Source of the DNA: Sclerurus mexicanus | Lineage: Eukaryota > Chordata > Aves > Passeriformes > Furnariidae | DNA: 64,000 bases | Direction of reading: 5' to 3' | NCBI GenBank assembly: GCA_013396755.1 | Contig: VWZF01006727.1 | Coordinates: 124,215-188,214, forward strand | Shown here: positions 1 to 10,800 of the stretch, piece after piece | How the letters are laid out: every line of letters starts with the position of its first letter | Position numbering within the stretch: position 1 is the first letter of the stretch | Notes under the pieces: generated by a model | Told to the model about the DNA's origin: nothing | What the model saw: only the letters and a program-made list of their open reading frames with translations | The model's database searches: none | Translations under genes and position numbers: made by a program

Positions 1-260
1 GGTAGGTGGAACTTGTGATTAATCCAGGCGAAAGGAAAGACATGACACAGCAGACCAGTAATTGAAACCCAGAACATCTATGATTGTTTTTTCTGATTTA
101 CATGCTGAAAGACCAATAGTGAAAAACTTGCCAGTTTCATGAAGATGCTACTGAGATTGCAAACAAAAGTCACTTAATTTCTACACAATAAAATATCGCT
201 TTTCCTGGAAAGAGAACTGTGATGAATTCTGACCTAGAAAGAGCAAAAACAATGGCACTT

Positions 261-335
261 AAAAAAAAAAAATCAAAACCAAACCAAACCAACCAACCAA
301 ACAAAAAAAAAAAAACAAACAAACAAAACCAAACA
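261..335. repeat. A/C-rich low-complexity tract
   Basis: Runs of A interrupted by regularly spaced C or CC (units such as AACC, AAACC and CAAA). It encodes an artefactual Phe/Trp/Leu-rich open frame on the minus strand. Similar tracts recur across the window. Confidence 0.8.
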
Positions 336-2656
336 TGAGGTTTGGTTTTCATATAGTCAGTATGAACAACTGCACTAATCACCTTTTCCATCATACTTAC
401 AATATCTTGGTGCAGCCATAGTTTCTGGACTTATATGCAAGTTGCAAACATTATTTTCCCATTCATGTTGTCCCCATTTTGTCTAACTTGAAGAGTTCCA
501 CGGGAAATGTACTAGTGAACTCAGTCTTGTTTTCAGCCATCATATAAACACTTCTTAGACCATGAAAACTCAACAAAGTTCTTTTTATGATTTTTTGGTG
601 TACAAATAGTAATTGCCAAAACATTCATTTGATTTATTTTTCTGCTTTCTGGAATAAACTAAGTACAGAAACAAGACTGCTATAGTCTGGATCATGATAT
701 TCTGTTGTAAAATAACAACCAGAAAACTTTTTTAAAATGTACACAAAAAAGAAGGCTAGATCTGCAGAGAATACAGAAAACAGTTTTAGGATGGGATAGG
801 TTGAAATCCAAAGAGCAGGACAACATCAGAAAGCAAATAGGATATTGTATATATTGTGGAAGAAGACATGAAAATAAATTGAAGCTTGAGGGAAGGATGG
901 AATGAAAAAAGACAAAGCTAATAATTTATTTACCAATCCAGACATTTAAAATTCTAATTTATGTATCCATCTATCTCACTCTGTGCCATGTGTAACAAAA
1001 CTTTCATCAATACAATATAAAGGCATCAAGTCCTTGAGCTTTGTCCTCCTCTCCCCTGGAAGCACTGGAAGATATTTTATTAATGATTGCTCCTGCTTAA
1101 GATCTCCCTCTCCTGAAGGTGAGGAGTCAGTGAAAAAGCTGAGCAAGGGCCATTATTATTATCCTTGACTCTGATCTCTTTCCTTCAGACTGTCTTTAGA
1201 AATAGCTTTGGAAATATCTGAAGAGAAATGAGCTCATCGGGGAAACTATCAGCCTCAAAAAAAACCAAATACCAGTACCAACCAACCCATCCTCCCCCCC
1301 CAGAAAAACAGGTCCCAAACAAACTCAGCAGCAAAGAATCCCCCATTTCTTTCAGGATGCTTTCTTTTCATGATGTTGCCAGATGGAAGAGCTATCTCTG
1401 TGAAACTAATCTTGGTCCAGGTTGGCAGGGCAAGCAGCTGTAGAGCAGAGCAGTGTGTTGCTGTGGGATGAGAATGATGGTTCCATCTGCTTCCCTGAAG
1501 GGACTTTTGGGTCTCCCTCAGTGCAGCACCTCAGCACCAGACATTTTTACGGAAGCCTCAGTTTTACACTATGTTGTACCATGTCTCCAAACATGTTTAT
1601 GAGTTTAGTCACTGTCTCTACTGCTGTGCAGTTTGACCCCACTGTTTATATATGTAAATAATCATATCACTTCATATTAACCAGACATTCTTTTCTGTCT
1701 CCTACTAACATATACTTCATTGTGAAAAATATTTTAAGATATCAGTTAAAACCATTATATTCACCCTTTATCTAATATTGTAAATGGTTATTTCAAAACA
1801 TTTTATAAACTTATTACTCTGTTTCAAACACTGAAGTCAGTACACTCCAATAATAAGTGAATCATTCTGCTCGTTAGTTTTATAGATGGGACTGAAACTC
1901 TCACAATAGTAATTTATAATCTAGACATTATCTAAATTCCTGCAGAGGGGATATATAGCATAAAAACACTAGAGCTGAAACTTTTAGCGTAGATTCATCA
2001 AACACAGTATTTGATAAAACGCAACAGGATTTGTTGAATATATTTTGCTAACCTCGTGTGAAACTTCATAGTAACATAATTTATTAAAAGCCAACAGCCT
2101 TGTAAACAGCTCACAACTGCTCAAAGCAAATCATAAAAAAAGGTAAACTTGTGATCAGAATGGTCAACTCAACTAGATTTTCTACAGGTAGATCTATGTA
2201 CCTATATCTCTTTACATTTTAATCACCACCATGGTAATCCATTTTCAAGAAAATCAAAGAAATAAGCATAAAATATATTTCAAACAAAAGTATCTATTTT
2301 TAAGAGGTATTTGACCACTAAATAGTTATAGACATACTGGAATCCTAATGCAAATAAACCTGATTCAGAATGTAATTTTATTACATTAATTGACTGCATA
2401 TTTCCAAATCTTATTTTTTTCCCTCACTTTCCTGCCTAAAGGCATATTCTGTTTCTATGTCACACTAGCTATGACTTGTACATGTCTGTAATCAAACTTT
2501 AACCTTCTCAAGTGAAAAGTCCTTTCACTGAGAGATGATAGTTGTGAGCTCTGTACATATTTGTCTGTTTTAGCCCCATTTTCTTCAATTTAAACATGTT
2601 ATAAAAGTGTCAGTCTTAAACAAAATTTGTGAAATCACAAAGCAATCTGAACTTGA

Positions 2657-2698
2657 TTTATTATTTAAGTACATTGTTTTCATTCAGTGCATTTTATT
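2657..2698 (-). promoter_or_regulatory. Candidate poly(A) signals for the TAS2R gene
   Basis: AATAAA occurs on the minus strand at 2693-2698 and again at 2657-2662, about 185-225 bp downstream of the TAA stop. Position and orientation fit a short 3' UTR. AATAAA is common in AT-rich DNA, so this is only suggestive. Confidence 0.3.
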
Positions 2699-2880
2699 CT
2701 CATTCTATATTAAGGAAAATGGAAGGATCTAGAGTGGCGCACAAATAAGGCAAAAACATGTTATTTCAGATGTTCTGAAATATTAAGGAAGACTAGTTAC
2801 AGAAATCTCTGGAAGATGAAAGTTACTGATTAAGAAAAAAGACAGTGAAACAATACATGCAAGTCTTGATTTCAGATCTC

Positions 2881-3846
2881 TTACTGAAGAGTGTTTCTCT
2901 CAAGCTTGGAGCTTGGAGACGTATTTTTGAAATGACAGTTAAAATGCTGGAAAAGGTTCCTAAATGCCAATTTCAGTTTTGAATTGACTACAATTAGGAT
3001 AATTGAGTGCATGGAAGGATATGCCCCAGCTACAACTAAGGATACTGCAACTTTCACAGTATCTTTACTCTGAGATGTTGACAGTATCAACAGAATTTGA
3101 GCTACAAAACTGGAAAGATACAGGATTAAGAAAGAAATAATGGATTTGATGGCAGTTAGGTGAACATCTACCACAGTATTCCTAAAAGTATCTGCATAAC
3201 ATTGCATATTCTTTCTGTGTTTCCACAGAGAAGTAATTAACAGGGCTGAGGTTACCACAGACAGTACTAGAGGGAAAAAACAACCTACAAAGTAAAGAAG
3301 CAGCAAATAGAGATGTGAACTATCCCAGTCAGTGATATGAGCTGTGCTGTTTTCTCTGCATTTCCCTGTTGAGCTGCAGAGGTAATTGCTGGGTGTAATC
3401 CATAGCAAAGGAAGAGAAGTCATAGAAGACATCACCAGCGATCCAAGAAGAAGCCATGGGACCATCCCAGCTATTCTGAGCTTGATTTGCAGCAGCAGCC
3501 ATTGGGTGACATTGATTATTTTTACACAATAGAGTACATAGAGCCAGGTACTGAACCATAAGCTCGCATGGTTTACAAACATCCATAGGGCACCAAAGTC
3601 TTTGTACACCGAGGCCAACTTAAACACATCTGCAAAGTAGAGACTATGGATGTGCATCAGTACTGTCACCTGCAAGATAAATCTTGATGTGCTCAGAAAG
3701 ATCAGGATTGTATCAGCAGCAGAAATGTTTTTGCTTTTGATCCAGTTAATGATATTAACAGTTGTAATAAATCCATTTCCAATAAATCCAACAACAACTT
3801 CAATAGCTACAATGCTTATTGAAATGATAAGAATTGGTGGCAACAT
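2881..3846 (-). CDS. Bitter taste receptor, type 2 (TAS2R), intact single-exon gene
   Basis: This is a 321-residue seven-transmembrane receptor of the TAS2R family, expected to sit in the plasma membrane of taste or other chemosensory cells, bind bitter compounds and signal through gustducin-type G proteins (family knowledge). Visible family features are the TM1 motif EVVVGFIGNGFI (residues 16-27) and the TM2 stretch SAADTILIFLSTSR (42-55). The TM3 signature is WFSTWLYVLYCVKI (97-110), matching the family pattern WFATxLSVFYxLKI. ECL2 carries an N-glycosylation site, NST, at 166, the usual place. DVHLTAIKSIISFLILY (227-243) marks ICL3 to TM6, and HSIILIVVNSKLK (280-292) is the TM7 signature. 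The length is normal for the family (about 300-330) and there is no internal stop. The ATG at 3846 places TM1 correctly. Codons are uninterrupted, as expected because TAS2Rs lack coding introns. The closest named group may be the avian TAS2R40-like receptors, but I do not assign a symbol. The ligand is unknown. Confidence 0.95.
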   Translation of the reverse strand: MLPPILIISISIVAIEVVVGFIGNGFITTVNIINWIKSKNISAADTILIFLSTSRFILQVTVLMHIHSLYFADVFKLASVYKDFGALWMFVNHASLWFSTWLYVLYCVKIINVTQWLLLQIKLRIAGMVPWLLLGSLVMSSMTSLPLLWITPSNYLCSSTGKCRENSTAHITDWDSSHLYLLLLYFVGCFFPLVLSVVTSALLITSLWKHRKNMQCYADTFRNTVVDVHLTAIKSIISFLILYLSSFVAQILLILSTSQSKDTVKVAVSLVVAGAYPSMHSIILIVVNSKLKLAFRNLFQHFNCHFKNTSPSSKLERNTLQ

Positions 3847-3948
3847 CTTGCTGCTTTGGTTGCCTCTGCCTAATTAATCTTTGTAGCTGTGCAAGAAGTT
3901 GGGTAGTTCTGATGGTATCTGACTAGTCACAACTCCAGCCCGCTCACC

Positions 3949-3957
3949 TTATATATG
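3949..3957 (-). promoter_or_regulatory. Candidate TATA box of the TAS2R gene
   Basis: The minus strand reads CATATATAAGG here, about 105 bp upstream of the ATG. If used, transcription would start about 70-80 bp before the start codon, giving a short 5' UTR. The assignment rests on position and motif only. An upstream non-coding exon cannot be excluded. Confidence 0.3.
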
Positions 3958-3959
3958 GG

Positions 3960-6610
3960 AACAAAAAGACATTAGAAAATGATAGTGGAAAATTATTATT
4001 GATGTTTTTCCTGAATGTGCAAATGAGAGAAAGATTTAATAATTATCCCTAACCTCTTACATGTATAAGATTTGCCTATGTTTTTCCTTAGGGATGTGAG
4101 ATAGCCAGCTGTATTAACTTCCCTATCTTTTGTCCAGTTGTTTATATATTTATCTAGAGTGACAGAAAGATCTGTTGCTCTCTGGTTACAACAGTACCCA
4201 ACAATGTGGAAGGGCATCATGAAACCCAACAGAGGCAGCAGCATGACAGGACACAAGAGGTTTTATATTGTAACTAGCGTCTTTCATACTGTGTTGAAGG
4301 TCTATAAATTATAATTAGACCAATTACTTGCAATCACTTTAACATGAATAATGTTATACAGCCTTCAGCCATATTCCAGAGGAGCACTCCAACCAACAAA
4401 GCTGTATTTACTCAAGAATTATTGCAACATTTAAATGACCACTTCTTGTATGTGATCACATATAAGGGATCAAAAGCTGAGAATGACCAGTTGTATGATT
4501 AGCAGTGATGACAGACTAGTCAAGTAGAGGAGTCTGCCTAGCAGAACTCTGGTCAAAGCCCCACTTTTTCCAACTGTTTCACAGTCTCAACCTCTATCCC
4601 ACCTGCGTGCCATGGAGTTTATTAGTCTAGATGGCAGATTTAGACTTATTCTGCTTTATAGAGTGAAAATCTGTCACTCATCTTCATCCATGGCTTTAGC
4701 TAGTTGCTGTAATGAGTGCAGCAGTCCAGAACAGTGGTGAGCCCCATTAATCTGCATTTACATTAGTGCTTATTTATAAAGAAATACATGTGGGTTTACA
4801 TAACAATGTGCCCTCACCTTCTCAGCCTCAGGCCCATTAATTCAAGCTGTGAATACAGTATTGGGGTAATTGTATTGTCAATACATTATTTCTTGAAATA
4901 GAGAAATATGAAATACAGTGAGGACTTTGACAACAGGGTAAGAAGTACCTGAGACCATTTGGCTGCCAAAAAAAGTCTGAAAGTTTTTGACGGTAAAATA
5001 TTTACTGTTTCTGTGGGAAAATTGTCATCTCTTTCTGAAGTCCATTTCTCAACAGAGTAAAATCTCTCAAAGCAAAAGGTAGACCAAGCTTCTAGTCTGG
5101 ATGCGGTAAAAGCTGACAGTTGGGTTTACTGTTTATCTTTGCATCCAAGTTTTTCATGTTAATAAGAGAGACAGATAAATAAGTACAAGCCAAATTATTC
5201 ATTAACCTATCTGCATAACTTTTGTTTCTGTCAGTAGTTCATTTATACTAAACTTAGATTTCATTTTATGTCCTACTAATCTCAAAAACTAGGAGGTTTT
5301 TCTCTAAAATGTGGGCATACTTTTGTCATCAAAGCAATGCAAATTTAAAAAAAAAAAAGAAGTATTGTATATGAGTTTCAGATTTTGAAAGGTCCAAAAG
5401 AATAAAACAAAAAAAACCAAAGACATTTAAACTAAAAATATATTGGTATGTTTACTTTTTCTATCATTCTTTACTAGAAGTATTCAAAATAGTGCAAAAA
5501 GCACATCTTACAGGAAAAAAATGATAAAGTGTAATTCAATGACTACCGTTTACTGATATAAAAAAGTTACATGACTAAAGCTTCCTGAAGGCAGAGTATG
5601 CATTACATAATTACAACAGTCAGTCACCTCAAAAAGGTAGTTTTTAAGTTACTCAAGGGAACATGAAAATAACACTTTATTTTTACATACTTATAAAAAA
5701 AAATAAAACACTGCAATTATAAAGTGGAAGAATCCACAACAGAAAATACAGTCTAGAAAAGTGCATAATTCTCAGCTGTTCAAACAAACGGTTACAGAAT
5801 TCTGTTCTATCTTAATATGCACTATTAAAAGTGAGAATTTTAAAGAAAACCATATTTGGTCTTTACATACTCATTCAATTTTCCTGTAAGCAAGGCCCAA
5901 AACAAAGAATAACTGAGAGCAAAGTATTATTCCCACAAAAGAACATTTCCTTTTTGAGGTCTCCACCAGTTCCTTCAGAAAGTAGCTGTCACTCAACCTA
6001 TGCACCCTGGTAGTATTTGAGCCTTCATGACTGAGGTAAAGCAAACAGCCTGTTCCTCAGTGCTCTGTGAATGTCCTCTGTATAATGTGCTCTGCTCCCA
6101 GAAATGAATGGCTTCTAAATAAATATTGTCTCTTGCTTTGTCTCTCAGTAGCTCAAGATCTTCACTTGAGTGCTATGATCTTCAGGGGTTCTCCAGAGGA
6201 TGAGTTCACTCGGGGGTGCTGGTGGCATACACCTGCACCGAGATACAAGAGGCTAGTTTGTCACAGTAACCTGCACATGACCACATTTGGTGCTGGCTCT
6301 AGACTGGAAATCTTCATAGTCTCATCTCCTGATATGCACATCCTTGAATTTGCTTGTTTCTCTTCTTGCTCTTTCCTGACCTCAGGGGTAGGGTTGCCAC
6401 ATTAACACTCCAGTAGACTTCTCTTTGAGTTAATAGTCATCATCAGACCAGTTTTAGCTGGCAGAGGAGATACAAGAGACCCTAAAATAAGTCAGAGTTC
6501 CCTGCACTTTTTGTCTGAGAGAGCACTTGGGTGAGTTTATAAAATCAGTTGAGTCACAAAGTAAAGCAGACTAGAATTTCTTAAAAATAAGCACAGGACT
6601 ATGTTAACAT
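3960..6610. other. Anonymous DNA between the receptor gene and its pseudogene relic
   Basis: No recognised gene or transposon. An 86-codon minus-strand frame at 3996-4256 and a 112-codon plus-strand frame at 6067-6405 have no recognisable motifs and are most simply chance frames. AT-rich, with small A runs near 5346 and 5695. Confidence 0.45.
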
Positions 6611-6614
6611 GACA

Positions 6615-6835
6615 CAAATAATAAATACTATAGACAACTGTCTGAATGTATACAACAGTTTCCCTTGCAACATAAATCTCAGTGTACTCAGAGAAGACAG
6701 GTTCAGCTCATAGGATAAATGCTTTGCTCTTTTGATTCAGGCATGCCAGTTAACAACAGTAATAAATACACTTCACACCTCTCTAATGGTTTTAATTGTT
6801 TGAAGTAGTTAGAGACATTATTACAGCAGAGCAAA
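6615..6835 (-). pseudogene. Decayed TAS2R fragment (TM1-TM2 region)
   Basis: The DNA aligns with the TM1-TM2 part of the intact TAS2R (roughly 3640-3800) in the same orientation. Shared blocks include the stretches around 6666-6680 versus 3672-3686 and around 6728-6740 versus 3733-3745. By eye the best 100 bp are about 70-75% identical, with small indels. In the receptor frame the minus strand reads VFITVVNW, then two residues and a stop, then IKRAKHLS and, about ten residues on, LSTLRFMLQ. The intact protein has GFITTVNIINW, IKSKNIS and LSTSRFILQ. A second stop precedes VFI. No TM3-TM7 counterpart was found in the following 700 bp, so this is a 5' remnant. I infer an old tandem receptor copy that lost function and most of its body. 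Confidence 0.7.
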
Positions 6836-7399
6836 CAATTGCCAAATCTTGTAAAACACTATCTGTTAAACTCATACAGAGACCACAATTCACCCATTTA
6901 CTGGCATCTGGTTAATCTTTTGGCATTTTACTGTGAGGAAGAAGTGTGTGAATATGATACTGAAAGATTTGTTTTATTGTTCAGGAAGATGCATATATTG
7001 GAAACATCACTGATGAATCATTCAACTATGGTCACTGTTTCACAATTCCTACTGAAAAGTAATTGTCTATGGCTTTATTGGGGATAGAAGAAATCAGAAC
7101 ATGTCCAATAGGACTGGCTTTTTCTTCTCAAAAAATTGGTACTATTCTTTAATCAAGAGCTTTAATTGTGTTGTGATGTCACAGGTAATCAGACCCTTCG
7201 TTATCCTCACTCATCTTTCATGCTGCGGTGAGTCTTTTGATGCTCTCATCAACACCAATCAAAATTCAGAGAGAAATTTAAAAATTTAAGGTTTTGTAAT
7301 GTGATAGCTCCAGCACATTCAGAAAGCAAACAGAGAAAGAACGAACCAAAATTCAACATGTTAGAGATGCACAGACTTTATAGCACCATCAGAGCCTAA
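6836..7399. other. Anonymous DNA
   Basis: Two short plus-strand frames (6839-7087 and 7101-7289) have no family resemblance. Nothing else is recognised. Confidence 0.4.
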
Positions 7400-7696
7400 G
7401 GTGAATACAAGAGAACTGGAGAGGGACTTTGGGCAAAGTTATGGAGTGAAAGAACAAAGGGGAACAGCCTTAAGCTGAAAGAGGATATATTTAGATTAGA
7501 TATTAGGAAGAAATTCTTTCCTGTGAGGGTATTGAAATACTAGGAACAGGTTTCCCAGAGGTGTTCAGGGCCAAGCTGGATAGAGCTTTGAGCAACTTGG
7601 TCTAATGGAAGCTGACCTTGCCCATGGCAGGGAGGGTTGGAATTAGATGATCTTTAAGGCCCCTCCCAACCCAAACCATTTTGTAATTCTGTGATA
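7400..7696 (+). mobile_element. CR1 LINE, 3' end fragment
   Basis: The 3' untranslated end of a CR1 retrotransposon. It shows the typical run from AAGCTGAAAGAGG through TTAGATTAGATATTAGGAAG to GGTTGGAATTAGATGATCTT and the closing CCAACCCAAACCATT with an ATTCTGTGAT tail. A block of about 30 bp expected between GTTTCCCAGAG and GTGTTC is missing, an internal deletion relative to the usual sequence. The copy is 5'-truncated, as most CR1 copies are. Confidence 0.92.
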
Positions 7697-8035
7697 ACTC
7701 AGTGCTGGGTTCCTGCTGTCTCCCTCCTGTCTCCTGTTTGAAAGTAAAAGAATTCCCAGCTATAATCCTGGAATTTCATTGTAAGAGAGAAAAATCTTAG
7801 AAGAGTTTTAATCTTTTACCCACAGGCTAACAATATTATGTATTTTTATTTTTGACAAGTGTTGACCATTTGATGATGACTAGTGTGCTATTCTACCATA
7901 ACTGATTTACAGGATTTGCAGAACAGTTCAAGACACCAAGAATGAAAGTTACTTTTATCACCAAGTCTCCATTTTCTGATGAAAGGAGACAAGTAGAGGA
8001 GAATAAATCATTTTTGTTTATTTTATGTGTGATAG

Positions 8036-8110
8036 AAAAAAACCCAGACAAAAACCGAAACATAACCACGCAAACAACAACAACAAAACCTCAAACAAAA
8101 TCAACAAACT
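8036..8110. repeat. A/C-rich low-complexity tract
   Basis: Interrupted A runs with CAA and AACC units. Same class as the tract at 261-335. Confidence 0.7.
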
Positions 8111-8819
8111 ATTTTGTGTTGGGGGAAGGACACTGCTTTCCAGACCATCATAGTTAATTTAACTCCAGTGGTGTAAGTAGCTACAAGAGCCTCATGACAT
8201 TTGTTCACCTCTGCATCATGAGTTCCTTAGCAAATAAGCTTTTTACAGCCTGTAGTAAATTGCACTCAGCATTTACAATGCATTGTATCGTAAAGTCCAT
8301 CTCTGATGGAAATCTCTTAACACCAGCATAAGACAGTGACGTACAGCTACTACTACGATCCTTATAGTAAAATAATTGAATAAAACAAATCATGGGAGAA
8401 TACTTCTATAAAAGATGCACAAACAGGCTTACAAAAAAAACTTGCAAAGAGGATTATATAGGAGAACCATCAACACCTGTGTTTAACAGATGTGCTTAGA
8501 GTCAGCATTCTTGGTTCTATTACTGGCTCCTTGCACCTGTAACACTTTTAAAAATGTTTTATCAAGTGTTCCTCACATATTTGATAAGGTATAGAAGTCT
8601 TGTGAACCTCAATATAATATCCTGTCTATGGTAAATAACAATAAATTATGTTGCTGTTTAACACATTTCTGACTTTATATTGTACAAAGAAGTAATGTTG
8701 CAAAATATCTCCAAAATGAGTGTGAAAGGGTGATAATTTATTTTACCATTAATTTGCAAGTTGTCATACTGTTGTCATATTGTACTGGAGATAATGTATT
8801 GTTAATTCAAGTACTGCAC

Positions 8820-8842
8820 TTTTTTTTTTTTTTTTTTTTTTT
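8820..8842. repeat. T23 homopolymer
   Basis: An uninterrupted run of 23 T on the plus strand. No target-site duplication or retroposed body was recognised next to it. Confidence 0.9.
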
Positions 8843-10432
8843 AAAGAATGGAAGACTGTCAAAATGGAAATCCCATTGGATGAAACTAATGGAAAGAGTC
8901 CTTTGAAATTCTTGCAAGAGGTCAAGGACATCAAACTATGTAACACAGGTGAAAAGGAAGATGCAACTTTAATTTTTAAGCAGTAAGAATGCACATACTC
9001 CAAAACAAGATAATTATGATTATCAGTTACTCCTTGCCGTGAAAAAAAAAGATCAATATACATTTTCATTAACTCAAGGCACTATTTGTGGTGAGTGTCT
9101 GGTTTGTAACATATAGAGTACGAACAGTGGGTAGACCTTTATTGATCATGCCAATTCCTGCTATTTAGAGAGTCAATAAATCCAAAGAAATGGAGTACTT
9201 TATTGGGCCAAATTTCTCTACAACTATACTTTCTATAAAACAAGATTAAAGAAAGACAGTGAATTTAGTTTACTCCATTAGGGAAAATTTTACATTAAAA
9301 TGAGAACCAAGTTGCAAAAGTATAGAATAATTATCAAGCTTGTGTTTGACAATCTAGTCTCTGTAACTGGTCCACCTTCTCGATGGATTTAGGAGATTCT
9401 CTTTTCTTCCTTATCCTTCTTGAGGGATGCTTCACCCTAAAATCTGTCTGGCTTCAGCAACTTTTGTTGTTGAAATTGGAATTGTTTTTCATAGGTGCTT
9501 AACAGGGCCAAAAGGTTAGAAAACTGCTTCTGGCTTCTCTTTCCCCAAACCATAGCTTCAAGAATAGATCTCTTATTTTCCATGTCCATTACATTTTATG
9601 GTTAGTGTTTGCCTTTCCACAGCTGGATTTTCCTGTTCACAAAGTTATCAGGGACTACAGGGAAACTTCATGCAAAGTGACCATTGCACTAGACTCAGCA
9701 CTTACAATTTGTGCTTAGCTTCATCCAAAGAATAAATATATATTTCTAATACAGGTGACAGACTTGTATATTGGAGCATATTTTCTGAGTCAAGTTCCTT
9801 TGTTATATTTTGTGTTAGATTTCAGATATCCTGCCAACACCAGCAGTTACCTATTTCATGAGACCAGTTTGGAATTGCTATTCTTATAAGTTGTTCCTTT
9901 TCATGATAGTTTTTTAGCATACACCTGATCTTAAAATTGCTTGAAGACTATGAAGACCTAAAGATAAGAGCAATTCATTTTTGTCATGAGTGGAGCTATT
10001 TTACTTAAACATGGTCTGTGCAGATAAAGTGCATGAAACAGAACACATCACTTTCACTAGCACTCCAGCTCTTTTTTCACTATGTATTTATTCCCAAATA
10101 ATTTAAAAAAAAAAAAAAGCACTAGGGAGTGATAATAGCAACATAATTTAAAATAAGTTACATATGTAGTGCTAAAAAACATTTTCATCTTCTTACAGTG
10201 CCATGGTGGACTGAAGAAAGGAGATATGTCGAAGAGCTAAACCACTTTCTAAAACGTAAAAATGTAAAAATGTAAAAAAGAATACTATTGAACAACATGT
10301 ATTTTTTCTTAAGTGTGATTTTATTGTGGAAACACTGAGAACTGAATCGATTCAGTAACTTCCATCTAGAGTAGGATGGAGTTTCAGCATTAATGTCTAC
10401 ATAAGCCTAAATGCTTAAGTTCCTAAAGCACA

Positions 10433-10800
10433 GACTCACAGATCATTTTGATTGGAAACACCTTTAAGATAATCTAGTCTAACTGCTTTCACAAGTAGGC
10501 ATTTAAATTAACTCCTACTCTGAGACTAAAGGCCATCAGCTGAGGTGACCTCCAGTGCCTGCCAGATCTCTGTCAAATTTCTTTCCTTCCTTTCTTTCTC
10601 ATCATGCTGTATTTTAAATGTTTAAAATACATGTGTTTCTATCAGAAAGTTGTTCCCAGTCTCCAAATGCATCTAAAACACAAACATGCTTCTTAACATA
10701 CTTTTTAATGTTCAGGTGATATAGTTTCATGTAAATTGGTTTATATATCCTTTTCCACTAAAAAAAGATAAAATCTCTAACATTCTTTTAGGAATGCTCC
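10433..10800 (-). mobile_element. Old CR1 LINE fragment
   Basis: Begins with a diverged CR1 3' terminus in reverse complement (ACAGACTCACAGATCATTTT, then a GGAAACACCTTTAAGATAATC block). It continues through a degenerate 3' region with the CATCAGCTGAGGTGACC and GTTGTTCCCAGTCTC blocks. Strongly mutated, so the inner boundary is approximate. Confidence 0.65.

Larger units (their letters stand above)
1..2880. other. Anonymous non-coding DNA 3' of the taste receptor gene
   Basis: AT-rich DNA with no recognisable gene or mobile element. Open frames at 983-1661 overlap one another, have no family resemblance and look like chance frames. The only structured parts are the A/C tract at 261-335 and a C-run (8 C) near 1293. 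The part just below 2880 should hold the 3' UTR of the minus-strand receptor gene. Confidence 0.5.
7700..10432. other. Anonymous DNA with homopolymer and A/C tracts
   Basis: No recognised gene. It holds an A/C tract at 8036-8110 and a 23-base T run at 8820-8842, which gives the poly-Lys frame on the minus strand near 8764-9069. The rest is AT-rich and unremarkable. Confidence 0.45.

Noticed and set aside
3996..4256. 86-codon minus-strand frame upstream of the receptor as an extra exon
   Set aside because: TAS2R coding regions are single-exon, the frame has no receptor similarity, and a TATA-like element lies between it and the gene.
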